A stretch of 64,000 nucleotides of DNA, taken from the NCBI GenBank assembly GCA_038249135.1, contig JBBRWO010000001.1, positions 1 to 64,000 on the forward strand, written 5' to 3'. Under the pieces are notes generated by a model. That model worked only from the letters and a program-made list of their open reading frames with translations. It ran no database searches and had not been told where the DNA came from. Made by a program: the position numbers and the translations under genes. This stretch comes from JBBRWO01 sp038249135 (GTDB lineage: Bacteria; Actinomycetota; Coriobacteriia; Anaerosomatales; JAAXUF01). Shown here in pieces: positions 1 to 8,334 of this stretch (its first letter is position 1; every line of letters starts with the position of its first letter).

Positions 1-89
1 CAGGACGACAGCCGTTCCGCGCGATGTTCAATCCCATGAACTGAGAGTAGACCCCCCGAATTCTTACGCGCTCGATCACAAGTTTGGCA

Positions 90-119
90 TTGCCTCGGCC
101 ACCGAGGGTGGTCTATACT
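90..119 (+). promoter_or_regulatory. predicted rplS promoter
   Basis: A sigma-70-like pair is visible: TTGCCT at 90-95 and TATACT at 114-119 with an 18-base spacer. Transcription would begin near 126, just before a GC-rich hairpin, about 65 bases ahead of rplS. Inference from motif match only. Confidence 0.5.
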
Positions 120-128
120 ACCAACTCG

Positions 129-155
129 CGCCCGCCACTAACTGCGGGCGGTTTT
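129..155 (+). promoter_or_regulatory. hairpin in rplS 5' leader (terminator-like)
   Basis: CGCCCGC (129-135) pairs perfectly with GCGGGCG (144-150) around an 8-base loop and is followed by GTTTT. It looks like a short intrinsic terminator or attenuator. If the promoter at 90-119 is real, the hairpin sits at the extreme 5' end of the rplS mRNA and could also act as a stabilising 5' stem. Confidence 0.4.
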
Positions 156-190
156 GCGAGTCCGACTCAAAGAACAGGAACCACGGGAAC

Positions 191-535
191 ATGGATATCA
201 TTCGCGCTATCGAACAGCAGCAGATCCGTGAAGACCTTCCTGAGGTCAACGTCGGCGATTCTGTGAAGGTTCACTACAAGATCATCGAGGGTACCCGCGA
301 GCGCACTCAGGTATTCCAGGGCGTCGTCATTCGCCGTCATGGTGCCGGCAACCGTGAGACGTTCACGGTTCGCAAGATCTCCTTCGGCGTCGGCGTCGAG
401 AGGACCATCCCGGTTCACTCGCCCAAGATCGATAAGATCGAGGTCCTCAGCCACGGCAAGGTCCGTCGCAGCAAGCTCTACTTCCTGCGCGACAAGGTCG
501 GCAAGGCCGCTCGCCTTCGGGAAAAGGGCTTCTAG
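191..535 (+). CDS. rplS: 50S ribosomal protein L19
   Basis: This encodes a 114-residue protein of normal L19 length. L19 sits at the 30S-50S interface of the large subunit. The sequence has the typical L19 core: a motif reading GDSVKVHYKI near residues 21-30, then FQGVVIRR, a segment with RKISFGVGVERTIP, and the basic C-terminal region VRRSKLYFLRDKVGKAARL. The ATG at 191 gives the expected N-terminus. In many bacteria rplS follows trmD; the window begins too late to show that neighbour. A predicted promoter and leader hairpin lie just upstream and a strong terminator follows at 592-632, so rplS may be largely monocistronic here. Confidence 0.97.
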   Translation: MDIIRAIEQQQIREDLPEVNVGDSVKVHYKIIEGTRERTQVFQGVVIRRHGAGNRETFTVRKISFGVGVERTIPVHSPKIDKIEVLSHGKVRRSKLYFLRDKVGKAARLREKGF

Positions 536-591
536 GCCAACCCGCCGAGAAGATCGCCATCTCATGAAGGTGGCACACATGACATCAACGA

Positions 592-632
592 ACGGGGCGC
601 CCTCACCTGAGTGGCGCTCCGTTTGTCGTTTT
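592..632 (+). terminator. intrinsic terminator after rplS
   Basis: A 10-bp stem (592-601 with 613-622, one G-U pair) carries an inner CTCA/TGAG stem and is followed by TTGTCGTTTT. This is a strong Rho-independent terminator shape separating rplS from rnhB, whose RBS lies directly downstream. Confidence 0.75.
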
Positions 633-649
633 CGGAGGGCGTGAGACTG

Positions 650-1441
650 ATGGCCGAGTCTGCGAATCACATGAGTGTGGCCGAGATCCGCGCCAGGCTT
701 GCTTTGGCGGAGGGCCGATCGTTGAGCGAGCTTCTTTCGCGCTACGAAGATGACACCCGTGCCGGCGTTGTCGACGCCTGCGAGCGTGCGCGGGCTAGGG
801 AACGCTCACGACGAGCAGAGCAGGACAGAACGGGTCGGATGTATGACTTGGAACGAACCCTCTACGCAGCCGGATTCGTGGCGGTGGCGGGAATTGACGA
901 GGTCGGACGCGGGGCACTTGCGGGGCCGGTGTCCGCGGGTGCGGTCATTCTCTCAGTTGATTCTCCGATTCTGGGGCTCAATGACAGCAAGAAGCTATCT
1001 CCTGCCCGGCGTGAGGAGCTCGCACTCGTCATCCATGAGCGTGCGCTCGCCGTCGGTGTGGGGCATGTGTCGGCTGCAGATATCGATGCGGGTGGACTCG
1101 TCTCGGCTCTGCGAGCGGCGATGCACTCTGCACTCGCTCAGCTCACGCTCGTTCCCGACCACGTGATTGTCGACGGCATACCGCTCGGACTCCACAAATC
1201 AGAGACGGCGGTGGTCAAGGGCGATGCTAAGGTGGCCGCCGTTGCCGCTGCGTCGATTGTCGCAAAAGTCGCTCGCGATTCGCTCATGCGGGAGGCCGCC
1301 CTGCTGTATCCGGAGTACGGATTCGATATCAACAAGGGCTATGGAACCGCCGAGCATACCGCCACGGTAGCCAGACTCGGACCGTGTCTTTTGCATCGGC
1401 AGACTTTCTGCGGCGGTGGGGGCAACCCGACACTCTTCTGA
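650..1441 (+). CDS. rnhB: ribonuclease HII
   Basis: This 263-residue protein cleaves the RNA strand of RNA-DNA hybrids and excises single ribonucleotides from DNA. The catalytic signature GIDEVGRGALAGPV begins near residue 81, supplying the acidic Asp-Glu pair. It is followed by the DSKKLS motif and a C-terminal NKGYGTAEH motif, all typical of RNase HII. About 75 residues precede the catalytic core; a similar N-terminal substrate-binding extension is known in Bacillus-type RNase HII. The ATG at 650 is chosen because AGGG lies about 11 bases upstream; an in-frame start at 611 would lie inside the preceding terminator. The gene starts the rnhB-yraN-comM-dprA run. Confidence 0.95.
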   Translation: MAESANHMSVAEIRARLALAEGRSLSELLSRYEDDTRAGVVDACERARARERSRRAEQDRTGRMYDLERTLYAAGFVAVAGIDEVGRGALAGPVSAGAVILSVDSPILGLNDSKKLSPARREELALVIHERALAVGVGHVSAADIDAGGLVSALRAAMHSALAQLTLVPDHVIVDGIPLGLHKSETAVVKGDAKVAAVAAASIVAKVARDSLMREAALLYPEYGFDINKGYGTAEHTATVARLGPCLLHRQTFCGGGGNPTLF

Positions 1442-1551
1442 GACCCGCTTCGGTCGTCATGCGTCTTTTCGGCACCGTCCCTTCAGCGGGTAGGGTTTTT
1501 GGAAGGTCCGGGTAATGCCGGCATGCGAGATTCTTCTCGGAGGTGGTCATC

Positions 1552-1920
1552 ATGACCGAGAAGAGCAAACGGCTGGGTGAGCGCGGCGAAGACGCTGCTG
1601 TCGCCTATCTGGAACGTATCGGGTTCACCATCGTTGAGCGCAACTGGCGATGCCCGACAGGCGAGATCGACATCATTGCTCTCGATGAAGAGGCGCTGGT
1701 GTTGTGCGAGGTGAAGACCCGCAAGGGGGTCGGCAAGGGCACACCGGAGGATGCCGTCACACCTGCGAAACAGAAACGGTACAAGCGACTCGCGGCAGCG
1801 TACATCCAGTTCGCTGACATTGACGCGGTCGAGATCCGATTCGATGTCATCACTCTGCTCGTCTTGGCTGAGGACCGTGCACTACTCCGGCATCACCGCG
1901 CAGCGTTTGTGACGGAGTAG
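1552..1920 (+). CDS. yraN: YraN/UPF0102 family endonuclease-fold protein
   Basis: This 122-residue protein belongs to UPF0102, a small family with a restriction-endonuclease-like fold and no settled function. It shows the family pattern: GERGEDAAVAYLERIGF near the start, RNWRCPTGEIDIIA with the acidic GEID core, and LCEVKTR, matching the PD-(D/E)xK layout. The C-terminal part contains the usual KQKRYKRLAAAYI helix. The ATG at 1552 has GGAGG 8 bases upstream; a GTG at 1543 overlaps that site and is unlikely. In many bacteria yraN sits with rnhB, comM and dprA, as here, which hints at a DNA-processing role but does not prove it. Confidence 0.9.
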   Translation: MTEKSKRLGERGEDAAVAYLERIGFTIVERNWRCPTGEIDIIALDEEALVLCEVKTRKGVGKGTPEDAVTPAKQKRYKRLAAAYIQFADIDAVEIRFDVITLLVLAEDRALLRHHRAAFVTE

Positions 1921-1923
1921 ACC

Positions 1924-3411
1924 ATGGCGCAATGCACAGTGCGCGCAGCCACGGTGTTCGGGCTTGAGGTGCTGCCGGTCGACGTCGAAGTCGACGTGGG
2001 CGCAGGGCTTCCCTCATTCGCGATTGTGGGGTTACCGGATCTTGCGGTGCAGGAGGCCCGGGAACGAGTGCGCTCGGCAGTGCGGGCAGCAGGTTTTGAC
2101 GTGCCCAACTCCCGCATCGTGGTCAATCTTGCGCCGGGGCCGGTCAGGAAGCACGGGACAGGGTTCGATCTTGCAATCGCTCTGGGTCTCCTCATCGCAA
2201 CGAAACAGGTATCCCCATCGGTGGTTGATGGATGTGTTGTGGTCGGCGAGCTCTCGCTGGACGGCTCGATCCGCTCCGTACCGGGAATGCTCGCGTACGC
2301 GCTAGCCGCGCGTGACGCTAGTCGTGCGTTGCTTGGACCCAGGGGACTCGGGGTGGCCGAGGAGCTCGACGGCCTGGAGTATCGCGCAATTACGCACCTC
2401 GCGCAGTCCCGTTCAGCGCCGATTGCCCTGCGGGCCTCAACTCCTTACGTGAGTTCTCCGCACGAGAGGGATGGAGCTGACTTCCTTGATATCGCCGGAC
2501 ACGAACAGGCCAAGCGCGCACTGCTGATTGCAGCTGCTGGTGGGCACAACGTTCTCATGGTCGGCCCACCGGGCTCCGGCAAGACCATGCTGGCGCGACG
2601 GCTGCCATCAATTCTGCCGCCTCTCGATCAGAAGGAACGTCTTGAGACTGCGGTGATTCACTCCATCGCCGGGCTCGAAGAGTCAGATGCACTTGAGGGG
2701 GTGCGACCGTTTCGAGCGCCGCACCACTCTGCGTCGATAGCGGGTCTGGTCGGCGGCGGTTCGCCGGCCAGACCCGGCGAGGCATCACTTGCCCACAATG
2801 GAGTCCTCTTTCTCGACGAGATGCCGGAGTTCGGTCCAGCGTCTTTGCAGGCGCTTCGACAGCCCCTTGAAGACGGTCAGGTCACGCTGGTGCGTGTTGA
2901 GGGGCGGATGCGTTTCCCGACACGGTTCTCACTGGTGGGCGCAGCAAACCCCTGTCCATGCGGGTTTCGCGGCGATCGGGCTCGGGCGTGTACGTGTACG
3001 CCCGGTGTTGCCGCACGCTATTTGTCGCGTATCGGAGGACCGCTTATCGATCGAATCGATCTTGTCTTCGATGTCGATAGGGTGGACCCAGCTCTCCTTT
3101 TGAGGGAATCCGACGGGCTGTCATCGAGCGCGATGCGAAGGCTGGTGCTTGAATCGCGAGATCGAGCGAGCGCACGAGGCCTGGGTCCGACGTCGTCCCT
3201 TCAAGGGACCATGCTTCTCAAGGCGTGTCAGCTTGATGGGTCAAGCGCTCGACAACTTGAAGCCGCCGCCCGCCTCAAGCATCTGTCGGGAAGGGGGGTC
3301 ACGCGCCTGCTGCGGGTGGCGCGAACGGTGGCCGACCTCGATCGGTCAAGTCGGGTGACGGTTGACCACATTTCAGAGGCATTAGGGTTCAGGGCTAAGG
3401 AGGACTGCTGA
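1924..3411 (+). CDS. comM: ComM/YifB family Mg-chelatase-like AAA+ ATPase
   Basis: The 495-residue protein has the three-part ComM layout. An N-terminal Lon-like fold begins with the CTVRAATVFGLEVLPVDVEV segment. A central AAA+ domain has Walker A GPPGSGKT near residue 213 and Walker B VLFLDEMPEF near 293. A C-terminal domain follows. A Cys pair in NPCPCG near 340 is typical. In naturally transformable bacteria ComM is a helicase that extends branch migration of incoming DNA. It starts 3 bases after yraN and is followed 1 base later by dprA. With dprA it suggests DNA uptake or recombination, although neither gene proves competence and no uptake machinery is seen in this window. Confidence 0.93.
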   Translation: MAQCTVRAATVFGLEVLPVDVEVDVGAGLPSFAIVGLPDLAVQEARERVRSAVRAAGFDVPNSRIVVNLAPGPVRKHGTGFDLAIALGLLIATKQVSPSVVDGCVVVGELSLDGSIRSVPGMLAYALAARDASRALLGPRGLGVAEELDGLEYRAITHLAQSRSAPIALRASTPYVSSPHERDGADFLDIAGHEQAKRALLIAAAGGHNVLMVGPPGSGKTMLARRLPSILPPLDQKERLETAVIHSIAGLEESDALEGVRPFRAPHHSASIAGLVGGGSPARPGEASLAHNGVLFLDEMPEFGPASLQALRQPLEDGQVTLVRVEGRMRFPTRFSLVGAANPCPCGFRGDRARACTCTPGVAARYLSRIGGPLIDRIDLVFDVDRVDPALLLRESDGLSSSAMRRLVLESRDRASARGLGPTSSLQGTMLLKACQLDGSSARQLEAAARLKHLSGRGVTRLLRVARTVADLDRSSRVTVDHISEALGFRAKEDC

Positions 3412-3412
3412 T

Positions 3413-4315
3413 ATGACTGCGCTTTCGCTGGCAAGGCGGTTTGAGCTTTCGCGTGATGACAGCGGGTACCCGAGCGCGCTGGCATCAACCGAGTATGCGC
3501 CTGCGCGCCTCTACGGAATCGGTGATCCGGCATCGCTGGTCACGGGATTCTCCGTGGTCGGTGCGCGAAAGGCGACACCTTATGGGCTTCAGGCAGCCGA
3601 TCTCTTGGCTGGGTGGGCGGCACGGTCGGGCTACACGATTGTCTCGGGGGGAGCAATCGGGTGTGACCAGGCGGCACACAGGGCCGCGCTTGCGAACAGG
3701 GGGACCACCGTCGCGGTTCTCGGGTGCGGTGCCGACGTGGTGTATCCGCGTGGCGCGACGGAGCTTCTGGACGCCGTAGCGCGCAACGGTGCGGTCGTTT
3801 CCGAGCACCCGTGGGGCACCCCGCCGGCAAAATGGCGCTTCAGAACCCGCAATCGTCTGATAGCCGGTCTTTCCGCGGTGCTGCTCGTAGTTGAGGCGGG
3901 TTTGCCCAGTGGGACGTTCGCTACGGCGGACTATGCACTCGATGCGGGTCGCGAGGTGTTGGTGGTGCCTGGTTCGATCTTTGCGCCTGAATGCCGGGGT
4001 GCAAACCGACTGTTACGTCAAGGTGCCCAGCCAGTGACGGATGTGTCCGAGTTGGCGGCCGCTCTAGCCGATGCGCTGGGACCCGTACGTCGCGACGCGG
4101 GCGCACAATGGACTCTGGATGGAGTGGAACCGTCGCAGGATCTGGTCTTGGCCGCCGTTCGTACCTCGCATATGCGACCCGATGATATCGCCAGAGCACT
4201 TTCGATGGATATCATCACGGTTGCTCGGCGAATCGGTAGATTGGAGCTCGATGGCCTCGTGGTTCGCTTCCCAGATGGTCGATACGGCCCAACGCCGCCC
4301 CACGCAACTCGATAG
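3413..4315 (+). CDS. dprA: DNA-processing protein DprA/Smf
   Basis: DprA binds incoming single-stranded DNA and loads RecA in natural transformation. The 300-residue protein shows the DprA Rossmann core: GARKATPYGLQAA, then SGGAIGCDQAAHRAAL near residue 79, VLGCGADVVYPRG, SEHPWG and RTRNRLIAGLS, with GSIFAPECRGANRLLRQGA later. The last 70 residues look like the DprA winged-helix tail. The N-terminal SAM-like domain of longer homologues is short. AGGAGG lies 9 bases before the ATG, inside the end of comM, so the two are translated from one message. The gene also exists in species not known to be transformable. Confidence 0.95.
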   Translation: MTALSLARRFELSRDDSGYPSALASTEYAPARLYGIGDPASLVTGFSVVGARKATPYGLQAADLLAGWAARSGYTIVSGGAIGCDQAAHRAALANRGTTVAVLGCGADVVYPRGATELLDAVARNGAVVSEHPWGTPPAKWRFRTRNRLIAGLSAVLLVVEAGLPSGTFATADYALDAGREVLVVPGSIFAPECRGANRLLRQGAQPVTDVSELAAALADALGPVRRDAGAQWTLDGVEPSQDLVLAAVRTSHMRPDDIARALSMDIITVARRIGRLELDGLVVRFPDGRYGPTPPHATR

Positions 4316-4356
4316 CCGCGATACACTGGTACTGACCACCGCGATCGAGGAGCAAC

Positions 4357-5727
4357 GTGTCAGTAAGCGTCAACACCCAGAACCAGCCGAGGGAGACCGT
4401 CACTATTGTGGGCGGGGGACTTGCCGGAAGTGAAGCGGCATGGCAGCTGGCGATTCGTGGAGTGCCGGTTCGTCTGCTGGAGATGCGGCCTGACGTGATG
4501 ACGCCAGCTCACCATACCGGTGAACTGGGTGAACTCGTTTGTTCGAACTCGCTTAAGAGCGAGGATCCGACAACTGCGGCCGGACTTCTTAAGAGCGAGC
4601 TCGCTGCGCTTGGCAGCGTTGTATTGCAGGTCGCACTACAGACGAAGGTGGCTGCGGGGACTGCACTCGCAGTGGATCGAGGCGAATTCTCGGCACGGCT
4701 CACACAGCTTATATCGTCTCATCCGCTTATCGAGGTAGTTCGACAGGAGGCAGCCGCGCTACCGGATGGCCACGTGATCATCGCGACAGGTCCCCTGACC
4801 AGTGGCGCGTTCGAGCCCATCATCAGTGGACTGGTCGGCGCAGATCGCCTCTCTTTTTTCGATGCCGCTGCACCAATCGTTGATGCGGAGAGTCTCGATC
4901 GAAACATCGTCTTCGCTGCCTCTCGTTACGGCAAAGGAGGGGGAGCGGATTACCTCAACGCGCCATTCACGCGTGAGGAATACGACCGCTTCTACGATGA
5001 GTTGGTCGACGCGCGCCGCACTACTGAGAAGGACTTCGAGCGTCGGGAGCTGTTCCAGGCGTGCCAGCCGGTGGAAGAGGTCGCGCGGACCGGTCGAGAT
5101 GCTCTTCGTTACGGCGCACTGAAGCCTGTCGGACTGACGGACCCGAGGGACGGGAGGCGTCCGTGGGCCGTCGTGCAGCTCCGTTCCGAGAATCAGTCGT
5201 GTAGTGCGTACAACCTGGTCGGATTCCAGACGAACCTGACATTCGGAGAGCAGGAACGGGTGTTTAGGAGAATCCCGGGTCTCCAGCATGCCGAGTTCCT
5301 GCGCCATGGAGTGATGCACCGAAACACGTTCGTTGATGCGCCACGACTCCTCGACGAGACACTCGCACTTCGTTCGCTCCTGCGTGTGCGCCTCGCCGGA
5401 CAGGTCACCGGTACCGAGGGCTACGCTGAGGCGGCGGCATCCGGACTGCTGGCCGCAGTGAACACCTGGGCGGACATCAACGGTGCTCCACAGATCGTGT
5501 TGCCGGAAACCACCGCGCTGGGTTCGCTCATTGCGTATGCGACAGATGTAGCGACACATCCGTATCAGCCGATGCACGTCAATTACGGGATCATTCCGCC
5601 GCTTGCAGAGCGGGTGCGAGGTAAGCGCGAACGCTACGCCGCATACTCCGAGCGGGCGCAAGCCGATCTCACGGCCTGGATCCAAGGACGAAAAGACGCG
5701 TTTGGCTTGGAACCCCGGAATGTCTAA
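4357..5727 (+). CDS. trmFO: methylenetetrahydrofolate-tRNA-(uracil-5-)-methyltransferase TrmFO
   Basis: TrmFO uses FAD, NAD(P)H and methylene-tetrahydrofolate to form m5U54 in the T-loop of tRNA. The 456-residue protein has the FAD-binding start VTIVGGGLAGSEAAWQLA near residue 14, followed by LLEMRP, TPAHHTGELGELVCSNSLKS and later GRDALRYGALKPVGL. These match TrmFO and separate it from GidA/MnmG. The GTG at 4357 has GAGGAG close upstream (about 4 bases). Occurrence of TrmFO rather than SAM-dependent TrmA is typical of Gram-positive and deep-branching lineages. It overlaps xerC by 8 bases, matching the trmFO-codV pairing in Bacillus. Confidence 0.96.
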   Translation: MSVSVNTQNQPRETVTIVGGGLAGSEAAWQLAIRGVPVRLLEMRPDVMTPAHHTGELGELVCSNSLKSEDPTTAAGLLKSELAALGSVVLQVALQTKVAAGTALAVDRGEFSARLTQLISSHPLIEVVRQEAAALPDGHVIIATGPLTSGAFEPIISGLVGADRLSFFDAAAPIVDAESLDRNIVFAASRYGKGGGADYLNAPFTREEYDRFYDELVDARRTTEKDFERRELFQACQPVEEVARTGRDALRYGALKPVGLTDPRDGRRPWAVVQLRSENQSCSAYNLVGFQTNLTFGEQERVFRRIPGLQHAEFLRHGVMHRNTFVDAPRLLDETLALRSLLRVRLAGQVTGTEGYAEAAASGLLAAVNTWADINGAPQIVLPETTALGSLIAYATDVATHPYQPMHVNYGIIPPLAERVRGKRERYAAYSERAQADLTAWIQGRKDAFGLEPRNV

Positions 5728-6622
5728 GTGCCCCTCGGCAGAAGAACTGGTCGACAGATTTCTGAATCATCTGGCGGTTGAGCGAGGACTCTCTCCCAAC
5801 ACAGTACGAGCCTACTCCGCCGATCTTGGTCGCTATCTCGAGTGGGCGGAGCGCTCGCAGGTCGATCCGATCGCGCTCACCCATCGGCAGATGCGTTCGT
5901 ATTTGGCGGAGCTCGATAGAGCGCACTATGCGCGCCGAACCATCGCGCGCAGACTCTCTGCGATACGTACCTTCTTCGCGTTCCTGCACGCAGAGAGTGT
6001 GGTCAGCTCGGACCCGGCTGCGGTGCTCGCTACGCCCAAGATCCCCTCGCGTCTACCGAAGGTGCTGCCCACTGAAGCGGTAGCGGCTCTGCTCGAGGCG
6101 CCGGACACCTCAACCACAGGGGGACTGCGAGATAGGGCTGTGCTTGAAGTTCTTTACGCCACCGGCGCGAGAGTCAGTGAGGTGTCGTCTCTCGAGTTGA
6201 GGGACTTGGATTTGTCGCAGGGGCAGGTGAAGCTGATGGGAAAAGGGTCCAAGGAGCGCATCGTGCCCATGCATCGCATTGCCGTGGAGAGCCTGAAGAA
6301 CTACCTGCGCGACGGACGTCCCATCCTGCGGTCGAACGATTCAGGCGACTATCTCTTCTTGTCGGTCCGTGGTCGCCGGTACTCCGCAGATGCGATTCGC
6401 AGGATGTTCAAGAAGTATCTCGCTGCGGTTGGCGCCGCAAGTACGCTCACGCCGCACGCACTTCGGCACACATTCGCGACCCACCTGCTCGATTCTGGTG
6501 CAGACCTTCGTACAGTGCAGGAGCTTTTGGGCCATGTTGCCCTCTCCACCACCCAGATTTATACTCATCTCAGTACTCAGCGTCTGCAAGACGTGCATCG
6601 CAACTCGCATCCTCGCGCCTGA
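5720..6622 (+). CDS. xerC: site-specific tyrosine recombinase XerC/XerD type
   Basis: XerC-type recombinases resolve chromosome dimers at dif with FtsK. The 300-residue protein has an N-terminal SAM-like DNA-binding domain (LVDRFLNHLAVERGLSPNTV) and a C-terminal catalytic domain. The catalytic residues are visible: Arg in ATGARVSEVSSLELRDLD near residue 150, the HALRHTFATHLL box near 246 and the nucleophilic Tyr in STTQIYTHLS near 281. The ATG at 5720 overlaps the trmFO stop by 8 bases and gives the usual N-terminus. FtsK lies further along the window at 42.4 kb. A XerD-like role cannot be excluded from sequence alone. Confidence 0.92.
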   Translation: MSKCPSAEELVDRFLNHLAVERGLSPNTVRAYSADLGRYLEWAERSQVDPIALTHRQMRSYLAELDRAHYARRTIARRLSAIRTFFAFLHAESVVSSDPAAVLATPKIPSRLPKVLPTEAVAALLEAPDTSTTGGLRDRAVLEVLYATGARVSEVSSLELRDLDLSQGQVKLMGKGSKERIVPMHRIAVESLKNYLRDGRPILRSNDSGDYLFLSVRGRRYSADAIRRMFKKYLAAVGAASTLTPHALRHTFATHLLDSGADLRTVQELLGHVALSTTQIYTHLSTQRLQDVHRNSHPRA

Positions 6623-6655
6623 GCCACACTTTCTACGCAGTTAGGGGCAACCTGC

Positions 6656-7435
6656 ATGAGATCCGACCCACGGGCGGATGTGTCCGCGCTCTGGGCTCGT
6701 TACAAGCTCGATGACGACTCGTCGGCTCGCGATGCACTTATCCTGAACTACTCGCCACTGGTGAAGTATGTCGCCGGCCGTTTGGCCTCCGGGTTGCCTC
6801 AGTCCGTCGATACCGCCGACCTGATCAGCTATGGGATCTTCGGTCTCATCGATGCGATTCAGAAATTCGATCCGGGCCGCGCGATCAAGTTTGAGACGTA
6901 CGCAATCGCGCGCATCAAGGGCGCAATCATCGACGAACTGCGTGCACTTGACTGGGTGCCGCGCAGTGTCCGCTCGAGGGCCAGGGAGATCGAGGCCAGT
7001 TATCTCGCGCTCGAGAATCAGTTCAAGCGCGTTCCCAGTGACCAAGAGGTCGCCGATCACATGGGCGTATCGCTCAAGGACTTCCAGGCGATTCTCACGA
7101 AGCTGTCCTACACCTCGGTCGTGTCGTTCGAGGAGTTGTGGGTGGGCGGCGATAAGGACGAAGGGCAAAGCGCCCTCGGGTCGATCAAGGACGAAACCGC
7201 AGAGGACCCGGTTGCGATCTTTGAGAGCGTGGAGATCAAGGACATCCTCGCGGAAGCCATCGAGCGTCTCCCTGAGAGAGAGAAGACGGTCATCGCTCTC
7301 TACTACTACGAGGGTCTGACGCTGAAGGAGATTGGTCAGGTTCTAGGGGTCACCGAGTCTCGTGTCAGCCAACTGCACACCAAGGCAGTGCTCCGTCTCC
7401 GCGCTCGTCTGCACGCCGCTCAGGCCGCATCCTGA
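6656..7435 (+). CDS. whiG: RNA polymerase sigma factor, FliA/WhiG (SigD) family
   Basis: This 259-residue sigma-70 family protein has regions 2, 3 and 4. Region 2 contains ADLISYGIFGLIDAIQKFD and a RIKGAIIDELRALDWVPRS segment characteristic of the FliA/WhiG/SigD group. Region 4 ends with LTLKEIGQVLGVTESRVSQ, a helix-turn-helix. Family members drive flagellar and motility genes (FliA, SigD) or sporulation (WhiG). The position before rpsB matches both whiG-rpsB of Streptomyces and sigD-swrB-rpsB of Bacillus. No flagellar gene lies in the window, so the regulon cannot be told; the symbol is given by synteny and may equally be fliA or sigD. It begins 33 bases after xerC. Confidence 0.88.
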   Translation: MRSDPRADVSALWARYKLDDDSSARDALILNYSPLVKYVAGRLASGLPQSVDTADLISYGIFGLIDAIQKFDPGRAIKFETYAIARIKGAIIDELRALDWVPRSVRSRAREIEASYLALENQFKRVPSDQEVADHMGVSLKDFQAILTKLSYTSVVSFEELWVGGDKDEGQSALGSIKDETAEDPVAIFESVEIKDILAEAIERLPEREKTVIALYYYEGLTLKEIGQVLGVTESRVSQLHTKAVLRLRARLHAAQAAS

Positions 7436-7545
7436 GACAGGTCACAAGTGTCGGACCGCTGGCTCTCTAGTTGCTGGCGGTAGTCTCGAGTCGCGTACAT
7501 GCCGTATCGGTCAAGGGCGCACTTGCCGCAAACAGGGAGTCTCAC

Positions 7546-8127
7546 ATGGCGCAAACCATTCTGGTCGTCGAGGACACTGAACTTCTCCGGCGCATGTACG
7601 TTGATAGGTTGACGCAGGACGGGTATACGGTGCTGGCCGCAGCTGACGGACTCGAAGCGTTGAACCTGATGCGCACACAGGTGCCTGATCTCGTACTGCT
7701 CGATCTCATAATGCCGATGATGAGCGGGCTCGAGGTGCTCGAGCGCACCCAAGCCGACGTGCGGCTCAAAGAGATTCCTGTGCTTATCCTCTCGAACTTG
7801 GGCCAGGAAGAAGACATCCGTCGCTGTATCGAGCTCGGCGCATGCGACTATCTGATCAAGAACGACTCCCGTCCCGCCGATATCGCGGCCAAGATCAAGC
7901 GCATCCTTGCCACCCGTACCGCCAGCACGCATATTCAGGCGTATCGGTTGCAGATTCGTGACCACGAGGCAGACGCAGACGCGTTTGTAGCTGATGCGGC
8001 GCTCCCGCGGCGTTTCTGGTGTCCAGCGTGTGAGATCGAACTCGTAGTCGAATTCGCTCCACTCGAGGATGTGCCCGGGCACTATGACGCGCACCTACTG
8101 TGCCCCAGTTGCGGTCGCGACTACTAA
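7546..8127 (+). CDS. response-regulator receiver protein with C-terminal zinc-ribbon-like motif
   Basis: Residues 1 to about 120 of this 193-residue protein form a CheY-like receiver: acidic pair in VVEDTE, phosphoacceptor Asp in LVLLDLIMPMMSG, Ser/Thr position in VLILSNLG and conserved Lys in LIKND. There is no recognisable DNA-binding or enzymatic output domain. Instead the tail carries CPAC (Cys159, Cys162) and CPSC (Cys186, Cys189), a four-cysteine pattern that could hold one zinc. AGGGAG lies 6 bases before the ATG. No histidine kinase gene is adjacent. It stands between the sigma factor and rpsB, 110 bases after the former. Its function is unknown; a protein-protein or RNA/DNA contact through the zinc motif is inference. 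Confidence 0.8.
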   Translation: MAQTILVVEDTELLRRMYVDRLTQDGYTVLAAADGLEALNLMRTQVPDLVLLDLIMPMMSGLEVLERTQADVRLKEIPVLILSNLGQEEDIRRCIELGACDYLIKNDSRPADIAAKIKRILATRTASTHIQAYRLQIRDHEADADAFVADAALPRRFWCPACEIELVVEFAPLEDVPGHYDAHLLCPSCGRDY

Positions 8128-8188
8128 TACCGCAGTGCACCCTTGCGAGGACGCGCTTGACGCGCTCGCGCTCCGTCAACACGACGTC

Positions 8189-8216
8189 TTGTCTCGGCGT
8201 GCGTGTCTGCTATACT
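8189..8216 (+). promoter_or_regulatory. predicted rpsB-tsf promoter
   Basis: TTGTCT (8189-8194) and TATACT (8211-8216) are separated by 16 bases. Transcription would begin near 8222, giving a 5' leader of about 113 bases before rpsB. In other bacteria rpsB leaders mediate feedback by S2; I cannot identify such a structure here. Confidence 0.55.
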
Positions 8217-8334
8217 GCCAAGGCTCTTAACACACACGGCTGTGGACTTCGGCGCGAGGTGTCATCGCACAAGCGGTGATCGCTGTCCGAGGGAAGAAGC
8301 GGTCGGAGGAAGAACCGAACCAGGAGGCTTTGCT

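Noticed and set aside
1..44. A 13-codon open frame ending TGA at 42-44 at the left edge, possibly the tail of an upstream gene
   Set aside because: Too short to identify; it matches no TrmD or RimM ending that I know, and other frames are equally open.
167..670. A 167-codon reverse-strand open frame across rplS
   Set aside because: It covers the rplS coding region antisense; rplS is unmistakable and high-GC genes often leave the antisense frame open.
1445..1500. CCCGCT...AGCGGG followed by GGGTTTTT after rnhB as a terminator
   Set aside because: The loop is over 30 bases long and the stem only 6 bp, so support is too weak.
4759..5685. A 308-codon reverse-strand open frame inside trmFO
   Set aside because: It is an antisense shadow of trmFO with no family signature and no RBS context.
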